DNA of 54,869 bases from an uncultured Lachnospiraceae bacterium (GTDB lineage Bacteria > Bacillota > Clostridia > Lachnospirales > Lachnospiraceae). Positions within the stretch are counted from its first letter, which is position 1; the number at the start of each line of letters is the position of its first letter. A program made the translations under genes and the position numbers. The notes beneath the pieces are model-generated. The model was not told the origin of the DNA and made no database searches. It worked only from the letters and a program-made list of their open reading frames with translations. Shown piece by piece: positions 1 to 8,390 of this stretch. The stretch is taken from NCBI GenBank assembly GCA_900550285.1, contig URRW01000016.1, positions 1-54,869 on the forward strand, read 5' to 3'.

Positions 1-669
1 ATCCTCGTCCGTCAGCGTCTGCAAGGAATCGTTCAGAATATCGTATACCTTTGTCGGTTTAAATTCTTTGGAAAGCTTGGGTGCACGCACCTTCACAAGC
101 AGCCGGATAAACTGTTCGTACTGCTCCGCCCTGCGGAATCCGAAAATATACTGGTTCACATATTTTTTGTATTCGCTCTGGCTGGTCGTAAAATAATTAT
201 CCTCTCCCAGCTCTGCCTTCATTTCCCTTCTGTCCAGCGGTATTTTGCTGGAACCCACTTCCTTATACAACCGGACATCCGTGCCCACTCTGCGGCCATC
301 CAGAATAACAAATCCCCAAAAATCCATCGGCTTGCCGCGCTTTGCCCGCTGTCCGATCCCGATCGTCCTGTACTCCTCCGTGCCCTCCTTTTTTAATTCC
401 AGAAACAGGTAGCCCGTAGATTCGTCCTTTCCCTCTTCGCCCAGAAAATAGTATTCCATCCTCCTGTCGCTGGAACCAAACGGATCCAGCCGGCTGGGCG
501 TGCGGTCTCCGTCCAGAATAAACGGGATAAAGCTCTGGGTCGTGATCGACTTTCCGGACGCATTCTGCCCCCGAAGCAAAAGCTTGCCATCCTCAAATTC
601 AAACTCCTCTTCATCATACAGCCAGAAATTCACAAAGCCGATACGGTTCATCTTAAAGCGGTTACTCAC
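1..669 (-). CDS. jetC: Wadjet JetC, SMC/SbcC-like ATPase (5' part only)
   Basis: Amino-terminal 223 codons of a TIGR02680-type SMC-like ATPase; the rest lies beyond the left edge. I translated it from GTG at 669, whose first bases overlap the jetB stop (GTGA) and which is preceded by GGAGGT. The Walker A motif GQNASGKS is at residues about 34-41, in the usual N-terminal position of an SMC head. In the family, JetC is the MukB-like motor that works with JetA and JetB to recognise circular plasmids by loop extrusion, and JetD cuts the DNA. JetD should be just outside the window. Seen: motif, overlap, gene order. Family knowledge: function. The start GTG is fairly certain because of the overlap and ribosome site. 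Confidence 0.85.
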   Translation of the reverse strand, partial: MSNRFKMNRIGFVNFWLYDEEEFEFEDGKLLLRGQNASGKSITTQSFIPFILDGDRTPSRLDPFGSSDRRMEYYFLGEEGKDESTGYLFLELKKEGTEEYRTIGIGQRAKRGKPMDFWGFVILDGRRVGTDVRLYKEVGSSKIPLDRREMKAELGEDNYFTTSQSEYKKYVNQYIFGFRRAEQYEQFIRLLVKVRAPKLSKEFKPTKVYDILNDSLQTLTDED

Positions 670-1802
670 TCTTTTGTACCTCCGTTAAAATCCTCCGGAT
701 AAACGCCCGCCGTCCTTGCCGCCGACGGAAATACCGTAATCTTTTCCCCCTCCTGCCGGATCATGAGCCAGCTCTCCATATAGTCCAGAACTGTCTCCGT
801 CAGGCGCTGCTCTTCCATCTCACGGTATTCCTTACTCCATCCGTCCTTCCATTCCCTGCGGCAGGACAGGATCATCTGCTCCAGATAAGCGGCATCCAGA
901 TCGATACAGCCATTTTCCGCAGGAGCCAGCTTCCCGTCCGCCACCTCCTGCCTGATCTTTCCGCTGACCAAAAGGACGATTTCCGCAAGCATGGCGTCCC
1001 GCGGATGGACTGTGCCGTAACAATCGCCGCCATCCAGCGTAAAACATGCCATATTTTTATAGACATCCAGATTGCCGCCCAGGTTTTCCCCCATATATTT
1101 CGCAACCCACTGTCTCTGGTTTTTCAGATAAGCCCCGTCAGCATCCTCATTGCCTTCCCAGTACATGGACGGGCATACTGCAAGCTGCCGGTACACACGG
1201 TTGACGCGCACGCTTCCCCTGTTTTCCTGAAATTCCTCAAAATCCGTTTTTTCAAAATCCTCGTATGACTGATAGGATGAAATATCCGTTGTAAAGCTTG
1301 CCGCAAAATATTTGGAATATCCCGTGTTCTCATACAGGACCTCCTGCCCGGCCTCTGTCCCGAACGTCTCGCTGCGTCCCTCGTAAACCCGCAGCATCTG
1401 CAGCCTCTCCATATATTGCAGCACGCGGACCAGCGATTTTCTCTGGGTAAAAGAAGTCCAGTCCATATCCATATACGGCTTTAACTGCACCTCCACATAA
1501 TCGATCAGCTCTGACAGGAGAAACTGTTCCTCTTCCTCCTTATCCTCCAGATACATCAGCACCACGCATAAAATGCAGTAATCCCTGATCTCTGTAAACT
1601 CCCCGATCCCCATAAAGCCTTCGGCGTGCGCCGGACGTTTTTCCAGCTTCAAAAGCTTCTCCGTGTGGATCAGCTTCCAGCCCAGCTGCTCCCTTATGAA
1701 TTTCTGAAAACCGGGAATCTCCCTCTTTACCCTGTAATATGCTTCCTTGTCTGTATCTTTGCAGATCCAGAAATTTTCCAGCAGCGTCCTGAACTCATTC
1801 AT
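666..1802 (-). CDS. jetB: Wadjet JetB, DUF2398 / TIGR02678 protein
   Basis: 378-residue protein of the TIGR02678 (DUF2398) type, recognised from its N-terminal half (fixed pattern around FWICKDTDKEAYY and FIREQLGW) and its position between jetA and jetC. In Wadjet systems this is the MukE-like winged-helix (KITE) subunit bridging the kleisin JetA and the ATPase JetC. Its ATG overlaps the jetA stop by four bases (ATGA, 1799-1802) and its stop overlaps the GTG of jetC, so the three genes are translationally coupled. Acidic and glutamate-rich, with no membrane segment. The function is by family and context; no catalytic motif is expected. Confidence 0.85.
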   Translation of the reverse strand: MNEFRTLLENFWICKDTDKEAYYRVKREIPGFQKFIREQLGWKLIHTEKLLKLEKRPAHAEGFMGIGEFTEIRDYCILCVVLMYLEDKEEEEQFLLSELIDYVEVQLKPYMDMDWTSFTQRKSLVRVLQYMERLQMLRVYEGRSETFGTEAGQEVLYENTGYSKYFAASFTTDISSYQSYEDFEKTDFEEFQENRGSVRVNRVYRQLAVCPSMYWEGNEDADGAYLKNQRQWVAKYMGENLGGNLDVYKNMACFTLDGGDCYGTVHPRDAMLAEIVLLVSGKIRQEVADGKLAPAENGCIDLDAAYLEQMILSCRREWKDGWSKEYREMEEQRLTETVLDYMESWLMIRQEGEKITVFPSAARTAGVYPEDFNGGTKE

Positions 1803-3274
1803 GATCCTTTAAACTCCAATATAAATGCCGGCATAACCAGATCCCCGTCCTCGCACCTTAACACGCATTTTCCTTCGGTCCGCTTCAGATGGTATTCCTG
1901 CCCATATTCCGTTCTTCCGTTTTTCCCGGAATTCATATTTGCCTGCGTGATCCACTGCAAAAATGTAATCCTCGTCTCCTGTGAGATCACCTCGTCAATT
2001 TCCGAAAACGTGATCCGGTTATCCCGGATATAATGCATCACGATCTCCTTCTGCCGTTTCAATTTCCGCAGATAACTGTCCCTCTGCGCCATTTTTTCCA
2101 GCGACTTATCCGTAAATCCCCGCTTATCCTTTTTCTCCTTATAGGCTCTCGTATGGGGCTTCAGCAGAAATTTTGCCGGCTCCTCCTGATAAACGCTGTT
2201 ATTTGCCGAATCCTCTTCACGGGGTTCCAGCGTTTTAAAATGCTGTATCCGCTGCACGCCAAATACATGGGCTGACAGCCTGTGCGCCTCTTTTAAATCC
2301 CCGCAATTTAAAAACAGCTCCAGAAACTTCCGGTAATCATCTTTTCTGCTGATTCCTCCATTCTGAAGCTGCACGATCAGAGCCGCATTCTGGATAATGC
2401 TTCTGATCACGTCGTTTGTGATCTTTAAAACCTTTTTACTTTCGCATTCATTGCCGTCAGAGTCGATAAACCAGTTTTTCAGCGAAGCCCATTTTCCCAT
2501 CACGTTTTCGCGGATGCTCGGCTCCGCATTCCCGTGCAGTTCCAGAACGGCATGAGGAATGTCGAGCTCACTCTGTATGACCTTTTCCAGAATTTCCGCT
2601 TCCACCACGCCCATGTTTTCCAGAAGGATACGCTCGATCCGCTTGGAATAGCGCTGGAGCTCCTGCACAAATTCATTCAGATACCGGATAAATTTATCCT
2701 TGTGCATCACAAACTCCACAGACTTCATCAGCTGATCCGTCCTGCCGGAATAAAAATCGCGCAGATAATCCTGATAATTCTGGTTCAGCCGCTTAAAATC
2801 CTCCTGCAAAAGCCCCCACCATTCGTTAATCTCTTTCAGGCTGGCGCCCTTCATCTCTTCCGCGCGCTTTAAGCCTTTTTCCATCCGTATAAAAAAATTC
2901 GTCGATAAATTTCCGGATTCCAGAAAAATATTTTCCAGCCGCACGGTCAGACGCTCAATCTCAACCGCATACTCCGACATCGTATAGCGGTACTGCTTAT
3001 TTTTATAGTCCGCGATCGTATAGACCCTGCCCGGATCCTGGATCGGCGTCAGATTCTTCCATTTTACCAGCGCGTCCAGATCCGGCAAAAGCTGCTCCAT
3101 CCGGTAATCTGCAAACGCCTCGTCCTGCCTCATCAGGCGCAAAACGTCCTCTTTATACAGCTGGAAATGCATTTTTTCATATTCCCGGTAAAAGCAGCGC
3201 ATGATCTTTCTGTATACCGGTGCATTTTGAACGGACAAATAGGACGTTTCGTTGATCGGTTCAAAATATTCCAT
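1799..3274 (-). CDS. jetA: Wadjet JetA, DUF2397 / TIGR02677 protein
   Basis: 491-residue protein matching TIGR02677 (DUF2397) in length and in its N-terminal pattern (YLSVQNAPVYRKIMRCFY, then a LYKEDVLRLM stretch). Long helical segments in the middle fit the kleisin-like (MukF-like) role of JetA in the Wadjet SMC complex, which restricts plasmid transformation. Start ATG at 3274 follows GGGGGA. It begins 27 bp after the trmL stop on the same strand with no terminator seen between, so it may be read from the lrp-aminotransferase-trmL transcript as well as from a local promoter. I am not sure which numbered Wadjet subtype this DUF2397/DUF2398 version carries. Confidence 0.87.
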   Translation of the reverse strand: MEYFEPINETSYLSVQNAPVYRKIMRCFYREYEKMHFQLYKEDVLRLMRQDEAFADYRMEQLLPDLDALVKWKNLTPIQDPGRVYTIADYKNKQYRYTMSEYAVEIERLTVRLENIFLESGNLSTNFFIRMEKGLKRAEEMKGASLKEINEWWGLLQEDFKRLNQNYQDYLRDFYSGRTDQLMKSVEFVMHKDKFIRYLNEFVQELQRYSKRIERILLENMGVVEAEILEKVIQSELDIPHAVLELHGNAEPSIRENVMGKWASLKNWFIDSDGNECESKKVLKITNDVIRSIIQNAALIVQLQNGGISRKDDYRKFLELFLNCGDLKEAHRLSAHVFGVQRIQHFKTLEPREEDSANNSVYQEEPAKFLLKPHTRAYKEKKDKRGFTDKSLEKMAQRDSYLRKLKRQKEIVMHYIRDNRITFSEIDEVISQETRITFLQWITQANMNSGKNGRTEYGQEYHLKRTEGKCVLRCEDGDLVMPAFILEFKGS

Positions 3275-3301
3275 GCTTATCCCCCATTCTGCCGCCTTAT
3301 A

Positions 3302-3811
3302 TTACCCCTTCCAGCAAAGCCGGTGCAGCTCCCCGTTTTCCTGAAGCCCTGCAAAGGCGTTCTGCCGGAGCGCCTCGTAGAGCACGATCGCCGCCGAATT
3401 GGAGAGGTTCAAGGAGCGGATGTCCTCCCGCATCGGAATGCGGATGCAGCCCTCCTCGTGCTCTACCAAAATCTCCTCCGGGATGCCCGCGCTCTCTTTT
3501 CCGAACATGATATAGTCGTCCGGTCCAAAGCTTACGTCGCTGTAAACCTGATGCGCCTTTGTCGTCGCCAGCCACAGCTTCGCGCTCTTTCCGACCGCCG
3601 GGTTTTTTGCCAGAAAATCCTCAAAATTGATGTAGCGGCGCACGTCCAGCAGATGCCAGTAGTCCATCCCGGCGCGCTTTAAGTGCTTTTCGTCCAGCGA
3701 AAACCCGAGCGGCTCGATCAGGTGCAGCACCGCGCCCGTCGCCACGCACGTCCTTCCGATATTTCCGGTATTCGCCGGGATCTCCGGCTGATGCAGTACA
3801 ATATTCAGCAT
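3302..3811 (-). CDS. trmL: tRNA (cytidine(34)-2'-O)-methyltransferase TrmL
   Basis: 169-residue SPOUT methyltransferase of the TrmL/YibK group, full length for the family. It starts MLNIVLHQPEIPANTGNIGR, the typical N-terminus with the conserved N-x-GNIGR segment, and has the C-terminal knot motifs FGKESAGIPEEIL, IRIPM and SLNLSNSAAIVLYE that bind SAM. The enzyme methylates the ribose of the wobble base of tRNA-Leu isoacceptors in the cytoplasm. It begins 4 bp after the aminotransferase stop; the ribosome site is weak, so coupling is likely. Same-strand neighbours are a small lrp-aminotransferase unit upstream and the Wadjet genes downstream. Confidence 0.93.
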   Translation of the reverse strand: MLNIVLHQPEIPANTGNIGRTCVATGAVLHLIEPLGFSLDEKHLKRAGMDYWHLLDVRRYINFEDFLAKNPAVGKSAKLWLATTKAHQVYSDVSFGPDDYIMFGKESAGIPEEILVEHEEGCIRIPMREDIRSLNLSNSAAIVLYEALRQNAFAGLQENGELHRLCWKG

Positions 3812-3815
3812 AGTC

Positions 3816-4994
3816 TTACAATTCTGCCCTTTCTTTTTTCAGCTTTTCCACAAAATGCGCCAGCCTGCCGATCGCCACCTTCAAATTTTCCAGCGAATAC
3901 GCATAGGAAATCCGGATAAAGCCCTCTCCGCAGTCGCCGAACGCCGTTCCCGGCACGACCGCCACCTTTTCCTCGTGCAGGAAGCGGGTCGCAAACTCGT
4001 CGCTCGTCATGCCGAATTCCGCGATGCACGGGAATACATAAAACGCTCCGTAAGGCTCGAAGCAGGGCAGCCCCATCTCCTTGAAGGCGTGCATCAGATA
4101 GCGGCGGCGCTGATTGTATTCGTCCCGCATCTCCTTTACATCGCCGTCGCCGTTTTTCAGCGCTTCCACCGCCGCATACTGGCTCGTGGTCGGCGCGCAC
4201 ATGATCGCAAACTGGTGGATCTTGATCATCTGCGTGATAATCTCCTCCGGTCCGCAGGCATAACCAAGCCGCCAGCCGGTCATGGCATACGCCTTTGAAA
4301 AGCCGTTGATGAGGATCGTCCGCTCCTGCATCCCCGGGATCTGGGCGATGGAAACGTGCTCTTCCTTATAGGTAAGCTCTGAATAAATCTCGTCGGAGAT
4401 CACAAAAAGATCTTTTTCCCGGATCACCTCCGCGATCTCCTCCAGATCCTTCCTCTCCATGATCGCCCCGGTCGGATTATTCGGGAACGGCAGGATCAGC
4501 ACCTTTGTTTTGTCCGTAACCGCGTCGCGCAGCTCCTGCGCCGTTAAACGGAACTCGTTTTCCGCTTTCAGGTTGATGATCACCGGAACCGCATCCGCCA
4601 GCACCGCGCACGGCTCATAGGAAACATAGGAGGGCTGCGGGATGAGCACCTCGTCTCCCGGATTGATCATGGCGCGCAGGGCGATGTCGATCGCTTCGGA
4701 GCCGCCGACCGTCACGATCACCTGATTGCGGTAATCGTATTCCAGCCCATGGCGGCGGTTTAAATAACGGCAGATCTCGATTTTTAATTCCTTTAAGCCG
4801 GCGTTGGACGTGTAAAAGGTGCGCCCTTTTTCCAGCGAATAAATGCCCTCGTCGCGGATATGCCACGGGGTATCGAAGTCGGGCTCTCCCACGCCAAGCG
4901 AGATCGCATCGTCCATTTCGCTCACGATGTCAAAAAATTTCCGGATGCCCGACGGCTTGATCGTTACGATTTTATCGGATAACGGATTTCTCAT
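3816..4994 (-). CDS. PLP-dependent class I/II aminotransferase
   Basis: 392-residue fold-type I aminotransferase. The PLP lysine is K234 in GFSKAYAMTGWRLGY, the PNNPTGA motif is at about 171-177, and the D/Y pair binding the cofactor is near 201-204 (SDEIYSEL). The N-terminal sequence and length fit the AspC/PatA-like branch widespread in Clostridia, usually acting on aspartate or aromatic amino acids; the substrate cannot be fixed from sequence. The ATG overlaps the lrp stop by four bases, so the regulator and enzyme are made together and the regulator probably senses an amino acid handled by this enzyme (inference). Confidence 0.92.
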   Translation of the reverse strand: MRNPLSDKIVTIKPSGIRKFFDIVSEMDDAISLGVGEPDFDTPWHIRDEGIYSLEKGRTFYTSNAGLKELKIEICRYLNRRHGLEYDYRNQVIVTVGGSEAIDIALRAMINPGDEVLIPQPSYVSYEPCAVLADAVPVIINLKAENEFRLTAQELRDAVTDKTKVLILPFPNNPTGAIMERKDLEEIAEVIREKDLFVISDEIYSELTYKEEHVSIAQIPGMQERTILINGFSKAYAMTGWRLGYACGPEEIITQMIKIHQFAIMCAPTTSQYAAVEALKNGDGDVKEMRDEYNQRRRYLMHAFKEMGLPCFEPYGAFYVFPCIAEFGMTSDEFATRFLHEEKVAVVPGTAFGDCGEGFIRISYAYSLENLKVAIGRLAHFVEKLKKERAEL

Positions 4995-5473
4995 GGCATG
5001 AATTTCTCCCTCTGGTCTTCAGATTTTTTTGCAAGGATCGTCCCGTGATCCTTATATTTTTTCAGGATAAAATGGGTCGCGGTGCTTAAAATGCTGTCCA
5101 GCGTAGAAAGCTTGTCGGACACAAACGCAGACACCTCTTTTAAGGATTTGCCTTCCAGCGTCACAAGCAGGTCAAAGCCGCCGGAGATCAAAAATACCGC
5201 GTTGACCTCCGGGTATTTGTAGATCCGCTCCGCGATGCTGTCAAAGCCCTGCCCGCGCTGGGGCGTCACGCGCACCTCGATCAGCGCCGATACCTTTTCG
5301 ATGCTCGTCTTTTCCCAGTCGATCAGCGTGTGGTAGCCGCAGATGATGCCCTCCGCCTCCATCGCCGCCATTTCATTTACTACGTCGATCTCCTCGACGC
5401 CAAGGATCACCGCCAGCTCCTTTAAGTTGATGCGGCTGTTTTTTTCGATTATTTTTAATAATTCTTCTCTCAT
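4991..5473 (-). CDS. Lrp/AsnC-family transcriptional regulator
   Basis: 160-residue Lrp/AsnC protein: N-terminal winged helix (residues about 1-50, RINLKELAVILGVEEIDVVNE) followed by an ACT-like RAM domain (about 60-140) that usually binds an amino acid and forms dimers to octamers. A lysine-rich C-terminal tail of about 20 residues is longer than usual. Start ATG follows GGGAGG. Directly upstream lie four and a half 12-bp tandem repeats (5503-5554) that could be its own operator. It overlaps the aminotransferase gene by four bases. Such regulators usually control their own operon and the adjacent enzyme. Confidence 0.92.
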   Translation of the reverse strand: MREELLKIIEKNSRINLKELAVILGVEEIDVVNEMAAMEAEGIICGYHTLIDWEKTSIEKVSALIEVRVTPQRGQGFDSIAERIYKYPEVNAVFLISGGFDLLVTLEGKSLKEVSAFVSDKLSTLDSILSTATHFILKKYKDHGTILAKKSEDQREKFMP

Positions 5474-5502
5474 TTCTTCCTCCCATTCACAATGCTTCCC
5501 TG

Positions 5503-5554
5503 TCTTGATCTCAATCTTGATCTCAGTCTTGATCCCGCTCTTGATCCCTGTCTT
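5503..5554. repeat. 12-bp tandem repeats upstream of lrp
   Basis: Four full copies of a 12-bp unit TCTTGATCYCRN starting at 5503, 5515, 5527 and 5539, then a partial TCTT at 5551. They fill the gap between the AIR-synthase stop and the lrp start and are not coding. On the lrp-sense strand each unit reads as GATCAAGA with variable flanks. Possible Lrp-type operator array or a variable-number repeat. Confidence 0.85.
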
Positions 5555-5563
5555 AAAAACCGA

Positions 5564-6583
5564 TCATACCGGCAGGATCCGGTAAATCGGATCCTCCTTT
5601 GCCGGTTCCAGAAAACGCCGTTCCTCGCCGTTTATGATCACCCTGCCGTTTTCCCCGGTCAGACGTCCGATGACCTCTGCGGCAATCCCTGCGCTGCGCA
5701 GCTGCCCTGCCAGCGCCTCGCCGTCTGCCGCCACGCACAAAAGGCTTCCGTTTGCCGCCAGCTCATAGGGATTTACGTCCAGCAGGTTGCAGACCTCAAC
5801 CGTCTCCTGCCGGATCGGGATTTTTTTCAAAAAAACCTCAAGTCCGGTCCCGGTTTGCTCCGCCAGCGTCCAGAGCGCGTGGAATATACCGCCCTCGCCC
5901 GCCGCGCAGACCGCCCCGACGCCGGACTTACAGGCGGCTGCCGCCTCCGGGACGATCGAAAGGCAGCGGTCAAGGGCTGCCGCTTCCTCCAAAAAGTGAG
6001 CGGAATAGCGCTTCAAAAGCTGCTCCCTGCACCGGTTTGTCAGGCGGACAGTCCCTTCGATCCCCGCCCACTTTGTCATCACGATCTGGCTTCCCGCAAA
6101 GGGACGCTTCTCCTGATCTGCCATACGCTTCCCTGTTCCCATGCCCCAGACGTGCGCCGACGCGCTCGTTACCGGAGCGTTTACCGCTGCGCTGACGCAC
6201 GCCTTGACATCCGCGATGGCTGCGCCCGCGCTTTCTGCCGCTGTCCGGACGCTGCACACCATCTGCTGCAACGTCCGCTCCTGTTCCCCTAAAGGAAGAA
6301 GGATCTGAACCTGCAGACTGCACCGAAGCCCGTTTCCGGCTGCGTCCATGCCGCGCAATACCGCCCCCTCCATCGCCCGGTTCACGGCGCTGTATACTGC
6401 ATAGCCCGCCGCATCCGCGCCCGTACAGACGCTTCCCTGCGCAGCCGCCGTTTCCATTTTGCTGCATTCAAAAAAGGCGCAGTCCTCCCCATGCGCTGCG
6501 CCTCTTAACCATTCTGTTTTATTGCCCAGTTTCCGATGAATGCTCCGTTCGTAAACGGTTCCCGTCACATTCCCTGTTTTCAT
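5564..6583 (-). CDS. AIR synthase / HypE-like PurM-superfamily protein
   Basis: 339-residue protein with the two-domain PurM/HypE layout. The N-terminal half resembles the AIRS ATP-binding domain, although the usual aspartate-rich nucleotide motif is poorly kept. The C-terminal half is clear: GEGGIFHALWTLAEQTG, then VNPYELAANGSLLCV, as in HypE and ThiL relatives. Clostridial members are often annotated as AIR synthase or hydrogenase maturation factor. No other hyp or purine genes are nearby, so the reaction is unknown. It lies 57 bp downstream of the VanW gene in the same direction, with a GGAG ribosome site. Probably last gene of the unit led by the 34-residue peptide gene. Confidence 0.7.
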   Translation of the reverse strand: MKTGNVTGTVYERSIHRKLGNKTEWLRGAAHGEDCAFFECSKMETAAAQGSVCTGADAAGYAVYSAVNRAMEGAVLRGMDAAGNGLRCSLQVQILLPLGEQERTLQQMVCSVRTAAESAGAAIADVKACVSAAVNAPVTSASAHVWGMGTGKRMADQEKRPFAGSQIVMTKWAGIEGTVRLTNRCREQLLKRYSAHFLEEAAALDRCLSIVPEAAAACKSGVGAVCAAGEGGIFHALWTLAEQTGTGLEVFLKKIPIRQETVEVCNLLDVNPYELAANGSLLCVAADGEALAGQLRSAGIAAEVIGRLTGENGRVIINGEERRFLEPAKEDPIYRILPV

Positions 6584-6640
6584 AAAGCTCCATCCGTTTC
6601 TGTTTTGATACCTTTTTACAGGCAGTCCTTTTCCATGCGG

Positions 6641-8182
6641 TCAGTTGCCCGCCGCGGCGTCCTGTGCCGCCTGGGCTGCCGCTGCCTGTGCCGCCGCGAT
6701 CGCTTCCAGCTGCTCCTGCGTCAATGCCGCAGCCGCTTCCTGCGCCGCCTGAATATTGGCAATTGTCGCCTTGACCTGATCGATGCTGCTCGTCGCGATC
6801 GCCGCATTGATCTGGGCGCTCACGTTCGGATCCGCTGTCGCCGTGCCTACAACCGCCGTTCTCGGGCTCATCTGGTAGGTGCTGCTGTTTACCTGCTCCC
6901 GGCTCACTTCCACACCGTCCTCTTTTACAACCTTCCACAGCTTCGCCTTATATCCGATATGCACGCTGCTCGTGCTGATCACGCCCACCGGCTGTCCCGG
7001 ATCCGCCACGATATTGTCCTTTTCCGGAACATGCTTTTCGAGCACCTCGCTCTCATAAACGACCGTCCTGTTTTTCGGGCGCGTCTCCACGCCGTAGATC
7101 GTGAAGGTGATCTTTTTATCCTTTGTATAGCCCTCGATATAGATCGGATAGTCCGTGTTGTTCACAAAGATAAAATCCTTGCCCGAGGACTCCGCGATCG
7201 CCGCGTCCGCCGAAGGATCCACATAGGTTACGATCATCGAGTGGTTGTGACGCTCCGTCACATCCAGCTCCGCCCGCAGCACCGCATTATAAAGCGTCGT
7301 CGATACCTGACAGATGCCGCCTCCGATGCTGTCTACCACCTTGCCGTTCAGATAGGAGCCTGCCATCTCATAGCCGTTCTCCGCCGAAAAAGGCTTTACC
7401 GCGTCATACGTAGAAAACGCCTCTCCCGGATAAACGGTCGTCCCGTCGATCAGCTTGCAGCCGTTTGCCACGTTCTGGCTGCGGGACGGCCCGGACGAGG
7501 AATAGCTCGTCGTAAATGTGCCCAGCACATCCTTTACCTTCGCAAGATCCTCCGTTTTGCCCTGCGGCTCATCCACCGCCATCGCCAGCTCCACGCTTCC
7601 CTCGCTGCGGTCCCACTGCGTCGTCAGATAATCATAGACCGCATCTGCGGACGCAGCCTCATCTACCACATAGCCCGTCCTGCCTTCCTCCACCACAAAG
7701 GAACCGTTTTCCCGCTTTAAATGCGCGTCCACCGCTTCCGCATTGAACTGCGTGCACTGCTCCGACACAACCTGCGCGATCGCATCCCGGTCAAAATCCA
7801 GCTCCACATGGAAATCCATGCCGCGGTTTTTCAGATCCTTCATCGCCTTGTAGCGCGCCACGATGTTGCCCTTTTTGCCGAGGGAAACCGCATCCGCCGC
7901 AAGCTCCGTATTTTTCCATGAAACGCCCAGCTCTCCCGCCGTCACGGACACGCCCTGCCCGTCCTGCGCCTGCAAAAAGATCTCCGTCTGTTCCAGCCCA
8001 TCCACATAGCCCTGGATCGCCGCCGTCGCCTGATCCTTCGTCATCCCGGACAGGTCGATGCCGTCTGCCGTGACCCCTTCCTGGATCGTGTCGTTCGGGG
8101 CGGCATACGCCTCCCGTCCTGTTCCCAGAAACAGAAATGCCGCCGCTGCTGCCGTCAGAAGTACGGTTTTAAATCGATTCAT
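6641..8182 (-). CDS. Exported VanW-family protein with peptidoglycan-binding domain
   Basis: 513-residue secreted protein. Residues 1-28 form a signal peptide (MNRFK, Ala/Leu-rich core, cut after EAYA). Residues about 30-220 resemble the PG_binding_4 fold found before VanW domains. The VanW domain is at about 225-360, with AFSTYDAVKPFSAENGYEMA and GGGICQVSTTLYNAVL as its signature. A G5-like tail follows, and the last 60 residues are an Ala/Gln-rich low-complexity helix. VanW proteins are envelope-associated with no proven enzyme activity. Start ATG follows GGAAGGA, 20 bp after the small peptide gene, sharing its promoter. Confidence 0.9.
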   Translation of the reverse strand: MNRFKTVLLTAAAAAFLFLGTGREAYAAPNDTIQEGVTADGIDLSGMTKDQATAAIQGYVDGLEQTEIFLQAQDGQGVSVTAGELGVSWKNTELAADAVSLGKKGNIVARYKAMKDLKNRGMDFHVELDFDRDAIAQVVSEQCTQFNAEAVDAHLKRENGSFVVEEGRTGYVVDEAASADAVYDYLTTQWDRSEGSVELAMAVDEPQGKTEDLAKVKDVLGTFTTSYSSSGPSRSQNVANGCKLIDGTTVYPGEAFSTYDAVKPFSAENGYEMAGSYLNGKVVDSIGGGICQVSTTLYNAVLRAELDVTERHNHSMIVTYVDPSADAAIAESSGKDFIFVNNTDYPIYIEGYTKDKKITFTIYGVETRPKNRTVVYESEVLEKHVPEKDNIVADPGQPVGVISTSSVHIGYKAKLWKVVKEDGVEVSREQVNSSTYQMSPRTAVVGTATADPNVSAQINAAIATSSIDQVKATIANIQAAQEAAAALTQEQLEAIAAAQAAAAQAAQDAAAGN

Positions 8183-8201
8183 TTTTTAAGTCCTTCCTTG
8201 C

Positions 8202-8306
8202 TTATAAAAAGGATACCAGAGTGGGGACGATCATCGCCAGCACCAGGATAATGATGATGACAGACGAAATGATCTTCTGGTTCTTTCTGTTATGAAAATT
8301 CATCAT
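8202..8306 (-). CDS. 34-residue single-pass membrane peptide
   Basis: Short gene found by eye. ATG at 8306 lies nine bases after a strong AGGAGG; the frame reads MMNFHNRKNQKIISSV then a hydrophobic run rich in Ile, Leu and Val to the TAA at 8202. N-terminal basic residues followed by one membrane helix suggest an inner-side-positive small membrane protein. It has its own sigma-A type promoter (8348-8376) and a short GC hairpin just before the ribosome site, and stops 20 bp before the VanW gene, so it is the first gene of that transcript. No known family recognised with certainty. The strong translation signals make it a real gene. Confidence 0.75.
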   Translation of the reverse strand: MMNFHNRKNQKIISSVIIIILVLAMIVPTLVSFL

Positions 8307-8347
8307 GTGATCATGCCTCCTTCCGCGCCCTTTGCGCGGTTTCTCCC

Positions 8348-8376
8348 ATTATAAAGCACCCGCGCCACTTTTGCAA
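8348..8376 (-). promoter_or_regulatory. Promoter of the small peptide-vanW-AIRS unit
   Basis: On the minus strand: -35 TTGCAA (8371-8376), 17-bp spacer, -10 TATAAT (8348-8353). The predicted start is near 8341, and a CCGCGC/GCGCGG hairpin then sits directly before the AAGGAGG of the peptide gene. Confidence 0.75.
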
Positions 8377-8390
8377 GCCATGGCAGCCGT

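Noticed and set aside
6536..7720. Long 394-codon plus-strand frame opposite the VanW gene
   Set aside because: It is rich in Arg, His and Cys as expected for the antisense of a GC-rich gene, has no ribosome site, and the VanW protein on the other strand is clear.
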